From: Patellifolia procumbens
Taxonomy: Eukaryota; Streptophyta; Magnoliopsida; Caryophyllales; Amaranthaceae
DNA: 64,000 nt
Reading direction: 5' to 3'
NCBI GenBank assembly: GCA_947645195.1
Contig: CANSGD010000874.1
Coordinates: 1,116,001 to 1,180,000, forward strand
Under the pieces are notes generated by a model that was given only the letters and a program-made list of their open reading frames with translations, did not search any database and was not told the DNA's origin. Within the stretch, counting starts at the first letter, position 1. Each line of letters begins with the position of its first letter. Positions 1 to 12,262 of the stretch are shown one piece after another. The translations under genes were made by a program, and so were the position numbers.

Positions 1-1190
1 TGTATTTTAATAAATATTAAAATAAAAAACAAAAAGAGGTCTAAGCACCCAGGCCAACCATTACGTTCTCAATTTCTCATCACCCTGTCTCTCTCCTCCA
101 TGTTTACAATTCATCAAACTCCATCATCATCATCCTTCATCACGATCATTCAAAATTTCTACTCTTTCTCATTATTTTACTTTCTTTCTCGTCTCATTTT
201 CACCCGACATTACATCAAAAACATCAGTGGTGATCGACGCCTGTGGCCACTTTGATTCTTATCGGTTGTTGGCGACTAAATTTGGTTTGTTTTTCACCGG
301 AACACATCGCCGAAAATTGGCGATTTTACTTCGATTTCACTAGAAACTCCATTGGGAAGCAACCTCGTCAAATGTAACTCTCACTGTGATCTTAATTCTT
401 CTTCAAACTTCTCGATCTCATGGCTACTAATTGGTGATTTGACCAATAGATGATAGCTTTAGATAGTTGGTGATGAAAATAAGCAATGGTGAGGTTGATT
501 GCTTAGGTTAATGATGTTTACACTAAGATAGCTGATGATGATCCACTTACGCTGATTTTCAATAAGAAATGTTGGTTTTTGATGACTCAATGATAGCACT
601 GATGTTGGTTTGGATTTAGGAGCATTTTTAAAAAAATTCTATTTTCTTTGGTGATTGATAATTGCTAAAATGCAATCTGGACCTTTTTTTAACGATTTTA
701 AGTTTAATGTTATAAAAAATATTGCATATGTTCTAAACTATAGGAAAATCATTGAATCAGGCTATTCGACATAATGAGATGATGAAAACTACGGTGAGAG
801 AGTAATAGAAATTGGGTGATTTTTGAGAGAGCGAAACTACTATTGTTTAGAGAGAGAAAAATTCTAATTTTTAGCTTATATTCTTATATATTAGTAGATT
901 ACAAATATACCCTTACCAATGTAAAACAAGGGTGGAATCTAAACCCTTAGATCCAAATCACCCAAGGACCAGATTTATATTGTTGAATACACCTGGCTAC
1001 TTACTAATTTCTCTTTAATATAAACTTGTCTTTAAAACTATGATGTATTTTGGGAGTTTATATTTGTATTGTTGTCTCACTGGAGTTGGGTGGGTTATAA
1101 AATTGGTAAAGTGGGTTCTTTTCTTTTAAGGGGTGGTAAAGTGGGTAGTTCATTAGGGCTAAAGTTGAGATTATGCATCATACACCCACC
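1..1190. other. AT-rich intergenic sequence, no gene recognised
   Basis: No long reading frame or splice-consistent exon was recognised here. The stretch at about 840-990 (GAGAGAG, then 'acccttaccaatg...acaagggtgg', then 'cccttagatccaaatcaccc') recurs in degenerate form at about 5320-5470 in the same orientation. It therefore looks like part of a dispersed repeat rather than unique DNA. Confidence 0.5.
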
Positions 1191-1194
1191 TAAG

Positions 1195-2720
1195 AGTATT
1201 TGAGCAAAAAATTTAGAACATAAGAACAAAAGTTTAGAACATAAGAACAAAAATTTAGAACAAAAGAACAAAGATTTAGAACATAAGTACAAAAACTCAA
1301 AACATATAAACAAAAATTCATAACATATGAACATAATATTAGAACATAAGAATAAAAATTTAGGACATAAGAACATAAATTAAGAACATATGAACAATAT
1401 TTCAGAACTTAAGAATAAAAATTTCAGAACATATGAACAAAATTTTCGAGCATTAGAACAAATAATTAGAACATAGGAATAAAAATTTAGAACATAAGAA
1501 CACAAATTTTTAGATAATAAGAACAAAAATTTTTAAAACATAAGAACGAAAATTCAGAACAGATGAACAAAATTTTAGATCATAAGAACAAATAATTAGA
1601 ACATAAGATCAAAAATTTAGAACATAAGAACAAAAATTCAAAACATAAGAACAAAAGTTCAGAGAACATAAGAACAAAATTTTAGAACATAAGTACAAAA
1701 ATTTAGAACATAAGAACAAAAGTTTAGAACATAAGAGCAAAAGTTTAGAACATAAGAGCAAAAATTGAGAATATATGAACAAAATTTCAGAATATAAGAA
1801 GAAAATTTTAAAACATATGAACAAAATTTTAAAACATACGAACAAAAAGTTAGAGCATAAGAACATAAATTCAGAACATATAAACAAAATTTCAGATCAT
1901 AAGAATAATAATTCAAAACATAAAAACAAAAAATCAGAATATAGGAACAAAAGTTCAGAACATATGAACAAAAATTTAGAACATAAAAACAAAAGTTTAG
2001 AATATAAGAACAAAAGTTTAGAACATAAGAACAAAAATTCAGAATATAAAAACACAATTTAAGAACATAACAACATAAATTCACAACATGACATTTAGAA
2101 CATAAGAACAAAAATTTACAACATAAGAACAAACATTTAGAACATAAGAACAAAACTTTAGAACATAAGAACAAAAATTTAGAACATAAGAACAAAAGTT
2201 TAGAACATAAGAACAGAAGTTTAGAACATAAGAGCAAAAATTGAGAATATATGAACAAAATTTCAGAATATAAGAAGAAAATTTTAGAACATATGAACAA
2301 AATTTTAAAACATACGAACAAAAAGTTAGAACATAAGAACATAGATTCAGACATAAAAACAAAAATTTAGAGTATAAGAACAAAACCTTAGGACATAAGA
2401 ATAAAATTTTAGAATATAAGAACAAACATTTAGAACATAAGAACAAAAATTCAGAATATAAGAACAAAATTGTTGAACATAAGAACAGTAATTCAGAACA
2501 TAACATTTAGAACATAAGAATAAAACTTTAGAACATAAGAACAAAAATACAAAAATTTAGAACAAAAAACAGAAGATATAAACAAAAATTTAGAGCATAA
2601 TAACAAAAATTTAGAATATAAGAACAAAATTTTAGAATATAAGAGAAAAATTTAGAATATAAGAACAAAATTTAGAATATAAGAACAAAAATTTAGAACA
2701 TAAGAACAAAATTTTAGAAT
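1195..2720. repeat. 21-bp minisatellite, main block
   Basis: Imperfect tandem copies of a 21-bp unit built on AGAACATAAGAACAAAAATT plus one T fill the region. Because 21 is a multiple of three and the unit lacks stops in several frames, long artificial frames appear on both strands. On the minus strand they read as seven-residue repeats such as FLFLCSK or YVLNFCS. These are not genes. A variant segment (AAAATTGAGAATATATGAAC and its neighbours) occurs near 1760 and again near 2240, so a longer block of about 480 bp was duplicated on top of the 21-bp array. Confidence 0.9.
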
Positions 2721-3117
2721 GGTAACATGAAGTGCCATTCTAAAAAATGTCATTACACACAATTTAGCAATTCACCAAAAAAGATTATGCATGTTTAGAC
2801 TTTCCTTTTTTAAAATAATTTAGGTCTACCTTTAAAAACCGTATATTTTTACCGATTTTCAAATGTATTAATATAAGGCTTTTTGAACATTAACATACAA
2901 ATGAGCTAAACATATAAAAGAAGGGTATTTATGGATTAGAAATATCAACCCTAGCCTAAATCAATATCAACCAATTGAATTTTGAGTTAAATATCCCAAC
3001 CCTAGCATGCTATTCTCGACTTAGGGCTGGTTAATAAGTTTTTCGAGCTATTATATTCTACCCCATAGAAAAAAGCTTTCATTAACGATTTTTGGCCAAT
3101 TGACTTTTGCCAACTTT

Positions 3118-3530
3118 TCTGAACATAAAAACAAAAACTCAGTTTGTAAAAATAAAAATTTAGAACGTAAGAACAAAAATTATAAAACACAAGAACAAAA
3201 GTTCAGAAGATATGATTAAAAATTCAGAATATGTGAACGAAATTTCAAAACATAAGAATAAAAATTTAGAACATAACAACAAAATTTTAGAACATAACAA
3301 CAAAAATTCAGAACATAGGAAGAAAAATTCATAACATAAGAACAAAAATTCAGAAAATATGAACAAAATTTCATTACATAAGAACATAAAATTAAGAATA
3401 TAGGAACAAATTTTAGCACATAATAATAAAATTTCAGAACATAAGAACAAAAATTTAGAACACATGAACAAAATTTTAGAACATAACAACAAAAATTCAG
3501 AATATAAGAACAAAAAAATTCAAAACACCT
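3118..3530. repeat. 21-bp minisatellite, second block
   Basis: Same degenerate unit as the main block (AACATAAGAACAAAAATTTA type), with more variants such as AACATAACAACAAAAATTC. It is separated from the first block by about 400 bp of non-repeat AT-rich DNA that contains fragments of the unit. The frames across it are repeat artefacts. Confidence 0.85.
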
Positions 3531-3540
3531 GCTTAAAATT

Positions 3541-4140
3541 GAAGTTAACAAGTGCAAAAAACATAAACTAGTATCAATTACATTAGTATAATCATCTCTA
3601 TAATTGTCTCGGATTTACATAGATATTGTGTTTGACGATTCAAAAGTCCACGTCGAGTTCATCATCTCTAACTCTTTAAAAAAAGTTGCAACCTGAAAAA
3701 ATAATGAAATTTAAAATGTTATTACAATATTAGAGCACAATATGAAATAAGGACTAAATTTCAATCATAATATATAAACACCTCCCAAAATAACGATTAA
3801 ATTAAAGTAATGCAGAACATATGAACAAAAATTCAAAACACATTTTATAATTTCTAACACATTTGCTAAAGTAATATTGAACATGTGAAGAAAACTTAAG
3901 AACATGTTTGATATAAATTTAGATATGTGATTACAAGTTTAGAACATAGACAATTACTTAAACTCATCCCTTGTACTTATGATTAGAAAGTTCTAATTTC
4001 GATGTCAAAGCTACCGGGGTATGATTAGAAAGGTCTGATTTCGATGGCGAAGCTACCTACGTATGAGCATGCACTTCATGCCAACTATTGTGCTTCCATT
4101 TCTTAAGCGACTAACAACTTCAAATCATATGGAAAAATTT
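3541..4140. other. AT-rich spacer between minisatellite blocks
   Basis: No gene was recognised. Isolated unit-like words (for example GAACATATGAACAAAAATTC near 3813) show that the array once extended through here and has decayed. A short direct duplication (TATGATTAGAAAG followed by a 'tctgatttcgatggcgaagctacc'-type phrase) occurs at about 3978-4060. Confidence 0.5.
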
Positions 4141-4430
4141 TTAGAAAAAACATATGAACAAAAATTTAGAACATAAGAACAAAATTTCAAAATATAAGAG
4201 CAAAAATTTATATGAACAAAAATTTAGAACATAAAAACAAAAATTCAGAAAATAAGAATAAAAATTTAGAACATAAGAATAAAAATTTAGAACATAAGAA
4301 CAAAAATTTATAAGAGCAAAATTTAGAAAATAAGAACAAAAATTTAGAACATAAGAACAAAAATTTAGAACATAAGAACAAAGATTTAGAACATAAGAAC
4401 AAAAATTTAGAACATAAAAATAAAAAGGAG
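4140..4430. repeat. 21-bp minisatellite, third block
   Basis: Roughly a dozen copies of the same unit as the other two blocks. They are more homogeneous here (AACATAAGAACAAAAATTTAG repeated almost exactly between 4330 and 4410). Higher homogeneity suggests a more recent local expansion. Confidence 0.85.
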
Positions 4431-5467
4431 TAAGAAAATTTCAAAAAAAAAAAAGCATTACATGGAACGAATCGCAAAACCAGAGCAATCACTTCTTCAC
4501 ACATTTCAACTAGACAACCTTACTAACAAATTAATTTCACTCCGAATTAGGATGAAAAATCATATATTTAACTCCAAAATCATGAAAATTGTTATCAATT
4601 TTCAAATCTAATGACTAGGGAAAGGAGTTCAAATGAGGGAAATGTCCATCTAGTGTGGATCTCAGATTTGGGAACATCAAGACATTAGCATTGTATTTTA
4701 AATTCAACACAATCTAATGATTGAATATTTTGTATAATGTATATGCAACATGACCTAAGTACTTAGCTGATCCATCAACCTCTTCATCACCTTTATACTA
4801 GCTTATTATCCATCATGACATAAAAAAATGGAAATTGTCTCAAACGCATAGTGCTACATGAGAAAATAATCTATTCTGCAGACTTGAAAAACAGTTTTAT
4901 TAGTCTCATGGATGCTCCAACCTAAGAATACTTATGAAGCTGAAAGAATACCAGTAGAATCAAATTTTGGGTTATGCATCGTAGCTACCTACTTACCTAG
5001 CACCCTGTATTTGTATAAAGGGCAATGTGATATATCTGGTTACTTGAACCACAATCTAGGAACTAGTACCATTTCACTAAAAGTGGACAGAATTTTGCAA
5101 AAACTAAAGTGATTCAATTGGAAACTCACATAAGCTGTTTTCCTTCGTCTGAGCTCCATCTTCGACAACGGCGATTACAAAATATGAAGATGTTGATAGA
5201 AAATCAAAAAAAATGGAGAAGAAAGAGAGAGGCAGATGATCATCGGAGATGAAGACGATGTTTCGCCGGAAGCAAAGATCGAAAGGCACTGATGGAGAGA
5301 TCACTGTTGCATCGATGGAGAGAGAAGGGAAAAGTAACGTTATGGATTTTTTTAGCTTATATCCTTATAAATTTAATTACAATCATACCTTTACTAATTC
5401 AAAACAAGGGAGCAATCTCATCCCTTGGATCAAAGTCATCTAAAGGATCAGATTCATTCTCACATAA
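4431..5467. other. Intergenic, with degenerate copy of the 840-990 sequence
   Basis: No gene was recognised. The segment 5320-5470 resembles 840-990 in the same orientation (a GAGAGAGAAGGGAAAA-type run, then an 'acaaggg...cccttggatc' motif). The two copies bracket the minisatellite blocks. Short open frames at 4912-5112 and 5249-5443 show no recognisable domain. Confidence 0.45.
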
Positions 5468-5689
5468 CTAGTTGTTGTCACATAAGGGGGTGTTCTCATG
5501 GGATCCCACCCCTATATATATATAAAAACTACTACTTAGAGAAACCTGGTTGGCCCCCTGAGCCCTACTGATAATATCCAAAAGTAGAGTATGATTAATC
5601 TTACAAACATTGTTTACAAATGGTGAAGAGAACACAGTTAGGTGATTATAGTGAACAAAATTCTGCTCTCTTATCCATCTAGCTAAGCA

Positions 5690-6430
5690 ATCCGCATCTT
5701 TGTAGGCATTTCCTTCCAACCTTTGCAAGCTCCTGCACTCTACTTCTCCCTGGATACTCCCTGCATATATTAGCCAAGTTGCAATACCAGTCTTTAATCA
5801 ATGGTGGATGTGTGATATGTTCCACTAAAATCTTAGAATCAGAATAGAGATAGACATTAGTTAACTTATGTTCCTCTTTCCAATCAAGTGCTTATAGTAT
5901 TGCCATGAATTCAGCAGTGGTAGCATCAGGTGCTTTTGTCTTTCTGAAAAAGCCTTTTGTATCCATGTTAGTGCCATTTCTAAAGATCTCTGCCAAACCT
6001 GTTTGTAGGGTCTTGGGGCAGAAGAAGGCATCCACTTTAACCATGCAGTGATTAGGGTGAATTTCTAGACTATCATTGGACTCTTCCCCTCTATCTGTCT
6101 CCCTGGTGGACTTGATTATGTCTATGGTAAACTATGTGATTTAGTGATGTACTTGTTGTGCTTTCTTGTTTTTTTGTTCAAATACCCAAGCATTTCTATT
6201 TTTCCATATTTTTCAGCAATTGATCCCTAATTATACACCCCATGGAGTTTGGTCAACTACTTCTTTGCTGAAAAGGTTGTTCATCAGCCACATTTCATTG
6301 TCTCCTGTGTTAAAGTGCTGGGGTAAGTGTGTATAGCAGTGCCAGATCTCCTGAGCTAAGGGGCAGTCTCTCAGAACATGGTCCCATGTTTCAGATGATT
6401 TTGGGCAAAAGGGGCAATTTCATTGGTGGT
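5690..6430 (-). pseudogene. LINE ORF2 C-terminus: zf-RVT and RNase H remnants
   Basis: On the minus strand, about 6420-6230 encodes a Cys/His-rich stretch of the zf-RVT type (CPFCPK, SETWDHVLRDCPLAQEIW). About 5960-5700 encodes an RNase H-like fragment (ATTAEFMAIL, then WKEEHKLTNVYLYSDSK, then an ICREYPG-type continuation). Several in-frame stops interrupt both. RNase H at the ORF2 C-terminus is known for a subset of plant L1-like elements. Confidence 0.65.
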
Positions 6431-7239
6431 GAGTTTTTGTTGTTGAAGAGTTTTGGCCAAAGCTCAGCATATGTTGTCTTGGTATTAAAGTATCTCCCTT
6501 GGGCAAGGGAACAAGGTAGCTCACCATTACCAGAGTTAGGAAGAAACATAAGAGGATGAAGGTTAAGATGTCAGGGGGCAGAACAAAGGAGAGTTGGGTG
6601 AAATCCCACCTCCCTTCAACAAGACAGTTAGAGACTTTAAGTTCAAGATCTCTCATGGTTAGGGGTCCACTAATGAGGTTTCTCAGGCTTCCTTTCCTAG
6701 TCCAGTTATCAAATCAAAAGGAGATATGAGTCCCATTCCCAATCACCCAAATAGCAGACCTAGTGAAGTTGTCCCAACCTTTCCCAATGTTCTGCCAGAT
6801 GTGAGATCCCTTCCTAAAGGGGGTGAGGCCATCTCTGTTATTAGAGTATTTGGCTCTGAGTATACTAGCTGCTAGATTCTTTTTGGAATGGGTCTTCCAG
6901 CAAAGCTTTGTTAAGGAAATGTCATTAAGGATGTGGTAAGACCTACAACCAGTTCCTCCCTATTCCTTTGGAGCACATATTTTCCCCCAGCCTACCAAAT
7001 GTAATTTCCTCTTATCCTCAGTGGTACCCAAAAGAAATTTCTCATGGTTTTGTCTAGCTCATTCAGGCATCTCTTAGGTAGGGCCAAACAGTTCATGGGG
7101 TACAAGGCCATATAATTCATAGTGGTATTAATGAGGGTAGATCTACCTGCTTTGTTCAGGAACTTAGTTTTCTATGTGGCTAGTTTGTCCTTCATCCTAT
7201 TGACTAGGTAATCTAGCTGGTTGTAGTTAGGCCTCTTAT

Positions 7240-8650
7240 CCGTTAGGGGTACCTAAGGTAGTCTCCTAGGTTGTGACTAGCTTTCATGTTCAGCATAGTA
7301 GAAAGGGTTTGAACTAGTGAGGGAGGTGTGTTCCCAGAGAAGTAGCACTTGCTTTTGTTATGGTTGACTTTTTGGCCTGAGATGTCCTTTAAAAGTGCAA
7401 GGGTTGCCAAAATGCTATTGACAGTTTGAGTGTTAGCTTCTCCAAATAAGATAAGATCATTAGCATATAGGAGGTGTGATAAAGGGAGTTGGTTCTGCCA
7501 AAGGTCAAGGGGGTCCAAGTTTCTTCTTCACAAGCACTGTGAATTAGGTTGGAAAGGTGCTCCATACATAGGATGAAAATGTAGGGTGGCAGAGGGTCTC
7601 CTTGTCTAATGCCTCTAGAAGGTAGAACCTTCTCATATATTTCCCCATTGATATTGATTGTGAGAGAGGCAGAGGAGATGCAGGCCATGAGGAGTTGGCA
7701 GGTATCCTGGTCTAACTTATGGATCACAAGGCAATCTAAGATAAAGTCTCATTCTAGTCTATCTTAGGCCTTTTCTAGATCTATTTTGATGGAGAGATAT
7801 CCTTTTTTTCCTTCTTACCTCTCATGGAATGTAATGCTTCTGAAGCAACAATGTAGTTGATGTCTATGCCTTTATTAGGCAAGAAACTATTTTGGTTTGG
7901 GGAGATTAGGTTGTTAAGAATAGGTCTTAATCTCTTGACTATGACCTTGGTGACAAATTTGAAGATGGTCGGACAAAGGCTGATAGGTCTAAATTGTGTC
8001 ACTATTTCAGGGTGTTCCACAGTGGATAAGAGCGCGAAAATTGCTTCATTCAAGGAGGTATCCAAGTTTTTGGATTGGAACACATTATAGAAGAACTGGA
8101 AAAAATCATGTTTAACATCATGCCAATGTTTTTGGAAAAAGAAGTTGTGAAACACATCTTTCCCAGGTGTTTTCCATGGGAGAGAGCTGAACACAACATT
8201 CCTAATCTCTCTCATGGAGGGGATGTAAGCCAAATTGACATTACCATAGGTCTTGGAGGTTCTAGCCACACTAGATTTCTCAGTAGAGAACAGGTGAGAA
8301 TAGAAGGACCAGATGTGTTCCTTAATCTCCCTTTTGGTTTTGAACTCCCTCCCCACCTCATTCTTAAGACTAGTGATCCTATTCCTCCTTCTTCTCCTAA
8401 GGACAGAATTGTGGAAAAAGGTTGTATTTCTATCACCTGAGGTCAGCCACAATTCCCTAGCTCTAGCCCTCCAAAATTCTTCCTCTTGGTCAAGAAGCTT
8501 ATGTAGTTCTGTCTGAAGCTTGAGCTCCAGCTCCCACAGGAATTGGTTACTAGGTTCAAAATATAACTGTCTTTGAGTTTCATTAAGTCTTCTAAGAATC
8601 CTCATTTTACTCTTAAAAATGTTACCAAACCTGTCCGTTGCCCTAGGCAC
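7240..8650 (-). pseudogene. LINE ORF2, reverse transcriptase region (fragmented)
   Basis: Three overlapping or adjacent frames (8650-7781, 7727-7389, 7518-7243) together carry the plant LINE RT blocks. They include FRPISLCPTIFKFVTKVI, then SPNQNSFLPNKGI, then a LPSRGIRQGDPLPPYIFILCME block, then the active-site box in LLYANDLILFGEA. The catalytic box is YAND instead of the usual YADD, so one of the two metal-binding aspartates is lost. In-frame stops near 7760-7780 and a frameshift near 7500 also separate the blocks. The copy cannot encode an active polymerase. Confidence 0.85.
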
Positions 8651-10097
8651 TTAGTTTGTTTGTTAAAGTGCCATTTGTCGAGTTCCAAAAGAGGGTGATT
8701 AGGGTAATGAAGTTTGGATCAAGGTACCAAAGGGGTTCAAGTTTGAAGAATTTCATGTGTTTATCATTTGGTAACTGGTTTTGCAAATTGATCCAAAGAG
8801 GGCTGTGATCAGAGCTAGCTCTAGTCAATGAGTGCACTACTAGATCAGGAAAGAGTGCAATTAGCTCAGAGTTGGCAACTTCTCTATCTAGACGTTCCAT
8901 CACTGGTTTCTTTTTTTGTTTATTGGCCCAATTGTATTTTATCCCAGTGAAACCTAGGTCTGAAAGTCCACAATCATTCAAACAGTCTCTAAATTCTTGC
9001 ATTCGTTTGTTCTTTAGTGGTTTCCCCCCAAATTTTTTCGATTGGCAAACCATTTCATTGAAATCTTCTACTGCTAACCACATAAGGTTTAAACTATCTA
9101 CAATCTTTCTTAAATTATCCCAACTTTCCAGTCTACTTTTGAAGATAGTGCTAGCATAAACGCAAGAAAGAAAGAAGGTCGAATTAGTAGCACGTACCTG
9201 GACAACACCATGGATCATGTGGATATTATTTCCCACAGTGGTAAAGTCCACTCTGGATGAATTCCACAGGACCAGCAAGCCTCCTGAGAAATCTCTTGGT
9301 TCAGCCAAGTAGTGACAATCAAAGGGTAGAGATTCTATGATTGTTAATGCGTTTTTAATGGAGGTGCGGGTCTCACAGAGGAATACAATGTCAGGGTTAT
9401 GTTCCTGAACAAGATGCAAGAAGTTTGTTTTGAAACTGGGCCTAGAGATGCCCTTTGTGTTCCATGCTAAGATAGACATATCGGCAGGTAACTCCTCTTG
9501 TGGCTTGGATGATCCTCCCCTATTTTGTTCTCCTCTCCTCTTCATCACTTTCCCTCTCAGAAAGCTGAAGGATTCCCCCTCCTGAAGAGGTTGCATTTCG
9601 AACTGCGTTTCCCAGAGTTCCCAGGGGCTCCTTTCCACCTCGTCGACCGAGTTTTCTGATCTTTCGATTGGTTTGTTTATCGGGTTTAGGATGATTGCTA
9701 GTGAGTGAAAATTCTTGTTCGTGTGCCCCAAGAATACTGCGTTTGTGTGGCTGTCCAAGAAGATGCTCAATCCTGAGGTCAACAAATAATCCGTCCTCAA
9801 TAGAGGCAAGATCAGCGCCGGGTCCACAAAGAATAAACAATCCTCCCTGATGATCTCTGTAGTTTCCATTGGTTGTGCTGTAAACCAGTCCCTCATTATG
9901 TTGGCTACCAATGGACATAAACCTTTCAGATCTACGATACTTTGTAGGTGCACTGGTCGTTTTTCCTTTTCCCCTTCACTTGCATCACCATCTTTGTGAA
10001 CGGAACGTCCGCATAAGTCGATTTGGCTATGAAATTCCTGATCAAATGCGACTGCACTGCGATCCAGTTGTTTGGGGCTCGAATCAGAAAGTGACAA
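8643..10097 (-). pseudogene. LINE ORF2, N-terminal part with APE-type endonuclease
   Basis: This is a 484-residue open frame. The first ~200 residues show no recognisable domain. From about residue 206 the endonuclease/exonuclease/phosphatase fold follows: MSILAWNTKGI, then FLCETR (metal-binding Glu motif), then AVEDFNEM, then a SDHSPL motif containing the catalytic His. The family motif is normally GDFNE, and here Gly is replaced by Glu. In active elements this enzyme nicks target DNA to prime reverse transcription. The frame closes at 8643 as the RT region begins in another frame, so ORF2 is broken by a frameshift here. Confidence 0.85.
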
Positions 10098-10466
10098 TTG
10101 TTGGGGTTGATTTCCGGCTGGGTGATAATTGGTTTCTCCGAGAAGAAAAAATTTTTGGTGTGTTTTTGCATTTTATTTTGATGACATCTGTTGGTGGTGA
10201 GATGGGTGGAATTTGGTATGGTTTTTGAGAGGTCGGTTGGCGGGTTTGGAAGAAAGCCTGGAGGATTTGTTGTTGCTCCGGATCCATTGAAGTTTAAGTG
10301 GGTATGGAGGTTGTTGGTGAGTTAGTTGAAATAGGAAGAGGAAGGGAGATTGTGTTTGGTAGAGAGTGAGGCGAAGAAATCTAAGAGAATTAGGGTTTCG
10401 ATAGAGGAAATAGAGTAAATGGGATGGATGAGGTGGGTGTCGTTCTGGGAAGAGATCTGGATAAGG

Positions 10467-11730
10467 TCATCCACGTGCATCCACGTGTCTCTTCCCCATT
10501 GGAGTAGTTGGATTGCTAGGGTCTATTTTGATACCTGTTGGAGTGGCACATGCCAACTCACGTGATACCACTAGGGAATTTGAATTTTGGACTTTGTCTT
10601 TTGAGGTTTTTCCCCTCCAAATTACCTTTTGCTTTTTTGTGACGTGTGGGGTGTTGCTTGTATCATTTTGGCCCTCCGACGACGGCGCGTCGTCCCACTC
10701 GCTAAGCACATTGAAGTTATTGGCATGTTTGTAGTTAACCTCTGTGGAGCTAGGTCTAACTACTCTCTTGTAACTGTGATTCTTTCCCTTTACTTCCTGC
10801 CATTGTCGCAGATTAGCTCTATTCGTCGACTGTTTCTTTGGATTGATGTTTCCGTCTTGTTTAGCTTCCTTTCCCTCTTCCTTGTTCCTCAAACGGCACT
10901 TAGCACTAGTGTGGCCAATACAACAGTAGAGGTTGCAAAAGTCTGGGATGTTGTGCCAGTTTAAGCTTTGTTTACATTCCCCGATCCATACCGTATTTTT
11001 GAGCGGTTTGGCCAGGTCCAGCATGATTTGGAAGGAGATGGAGTTTTTGTTCAGACTTTCGAAGCTTCTCTTTCCAATTCCAATCAGTTGGCCTAAGGAT
11101 TTAGCCACTAATGTCATGATTACTCTGTTGTGAAGTTCGATAGGTAGTTCTGTAATCGTTACCCACACTGGTGCTATCGTGACCGTGGCATGCGAGGTTT
11201 TGAACCCCGGAAGGGTAAGGTTGAAATGAAGTAGCCATTGATGAACCATGGGCCTTAAGAAGAATTCTTTATTTTAGTTCAGTTGTTTGGCTCTTGATGA
11301 TAAAGAATCCTCTTCCTAGGGTTAGGATGGGGATATTAAGATTTAGCTTCCAAAGTTTCCTGATCCTAGGTAGGATGAAGTTTGCTGAGAAAGACTTCCC
11401 CACAACCTTGAAGATGATTGAGTTTTCCCACTCTGCTGTCAGTTCAATTGCAGTGTTGGACGGAATAGGTATGAAAATTTCAGAGATGGGGTTGAAGTCT
11501 GCGGGTGGAGAGGATATTAACTTGGGTTGTGGGGTTGTATCCGGTGGTGGTTGCGGTTGGGGTTGTGGTTGAGGGGTAGTTTGTATGGTGGTAGTGGTAT
11601 TGCTGTTGTGGTTAGCTAGGATGGTTTTGTAGGTAGGCTGATCACTGCTCCGCTGAATTGCTCTTTCCTTAGGTGGCTTCTTTGGTGTTGTCCCCGATGG
11701 CTGCCCTTCCTGAATTAGTTGATGCTAACA
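10467..11730 (-). pseudogene. LINE ORF1 remnant (DUF4283 plus zinc-knuckle-like motif)
   Basis: The upstream half (about 11730-11280) reads a proline/glutamine-rich tract, then EWENSIIFKVVGKSF and a following Arg/Lys-rich helix. This is typical of the DUF4283 domain found in plant LINE ORF1/gag-like proteins. A break near 11260-11280 separates it from the 260-residue frame 11249-10467, which continues the domain (VTIAPVWVTITELPIEL) and has a cysteine/histidine cluster CNLYCCIGHTSAKC. That cluster resembles a CCHC knuckle with altered spacing. The family protein binds element RNA to form the RNP. The break means this copy no longer encodes a full ORF1. Confidence 0.75.
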
Positions 11731-11734
11731 AAAA

Positions 11735-12010
11735 TTATATTTCATGGGAAGTTAATTCCTCTAAGCAAATCCTAGGAATTTCATAAACTTGTTTGATTGA
11801 TATAAGGGAATTTGAAATTCCCATGAATTTTGAGTGACCAAGGGGGGGCTTGGTAATTTATTTCCCATGTTTTGTGGGTAGTGAAAATTGCCATGAATTC
11901 TCATTTACTCCATTTTCAACTTTTTGTATGTCAACCAAACAACTTGCCCACTTATCAATTCCCATGAATTTCCACTTCCCCCATTTTTGATTGTCAACCA
12001 AACAACCAAT
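11735..12010. mobile_element. Probable MITE-like sequence beside the LINE
   Basis: Inverted-repeat-rich, gene-free sequence with repeated CCATGAATT / AATTC words on both strands (for example GAAATTCCCATGAATTTTG and CAATTCCCATGAATTTCC). It ends in ATTGTCAACCAAACAACC, a common end type of dicot MITEs. The left border is unclear. Confidence 0.35.
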
Positions 12011-12262
12011 ATCACTTTCTTTGGATAGAAAAGGAGGGAAAGGAAGGGAAAAGAAGATGAGAGAATGGGAAGGGAAAAGTTGAGTCTCTATTTTCCTTCT
12101 AATTAAATCTTTCCAACATTAGAAACATTTGGTTTTCTAAGGAAGAAGGAAAATAGATCTTCCAATTCCCTCTCCTTCCCTCCCCTATATTGTTATCTAA
12201 ATAAGGGATGATTTCACTTCCCTTACCCTTCCTTCCAAAATTTTCTATCCAAACATAGTGTA
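12009..12262. mobile_element. Short TIR element (MITE)
   Basis: Imperfect terminal inverted repeats of about 20 bp pair CACTTTCTTTGGATAGAAAA at the left with TTTTCTATCCAAACATAGTG at the right. The interior is purine-rich on the left and pyrimidine-rich on the right, so the arms could fold further. There is no coding capacity. A target duplication was not identified. Confidence 0.55.

Larger units (their letters stand above)
5500..11730 (-). mobile_element. L1-type (RNase H-bearing) LINE, near full length, inactivated
   Basis: Read on the minus strand, the pieces lie in the order expected of a plant L1-like non-LTR retrotransposon: ORF1 with DUF4283 and a zinc-knuckle-like motif (11730-10467), an APE-type endonuclease (about 9490-8700), reverse transcriptase (about 8640-7240), a zf-RVT zinc-binding segment (about 6420-6230) and an RNase H remnant (about 5960-5700). 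Stops and frameshifts break every part of ORF2 after the endonuclease. Neither the 3' poly(A) nor a target duplication could be placed confidently, so both outer borders are approximate. Confidence 0.85.

Noticed and set aside
1095..3557. Many long F/L/C/S/Y-rich frames on the minus strand and N/K/E/H-rich frames on the plus strand
   Set aside because: They follow the 21-bp repeat exactly and are open in several frames at once. This is what a stop-free unit of length divisible by three gives, not coding selection.
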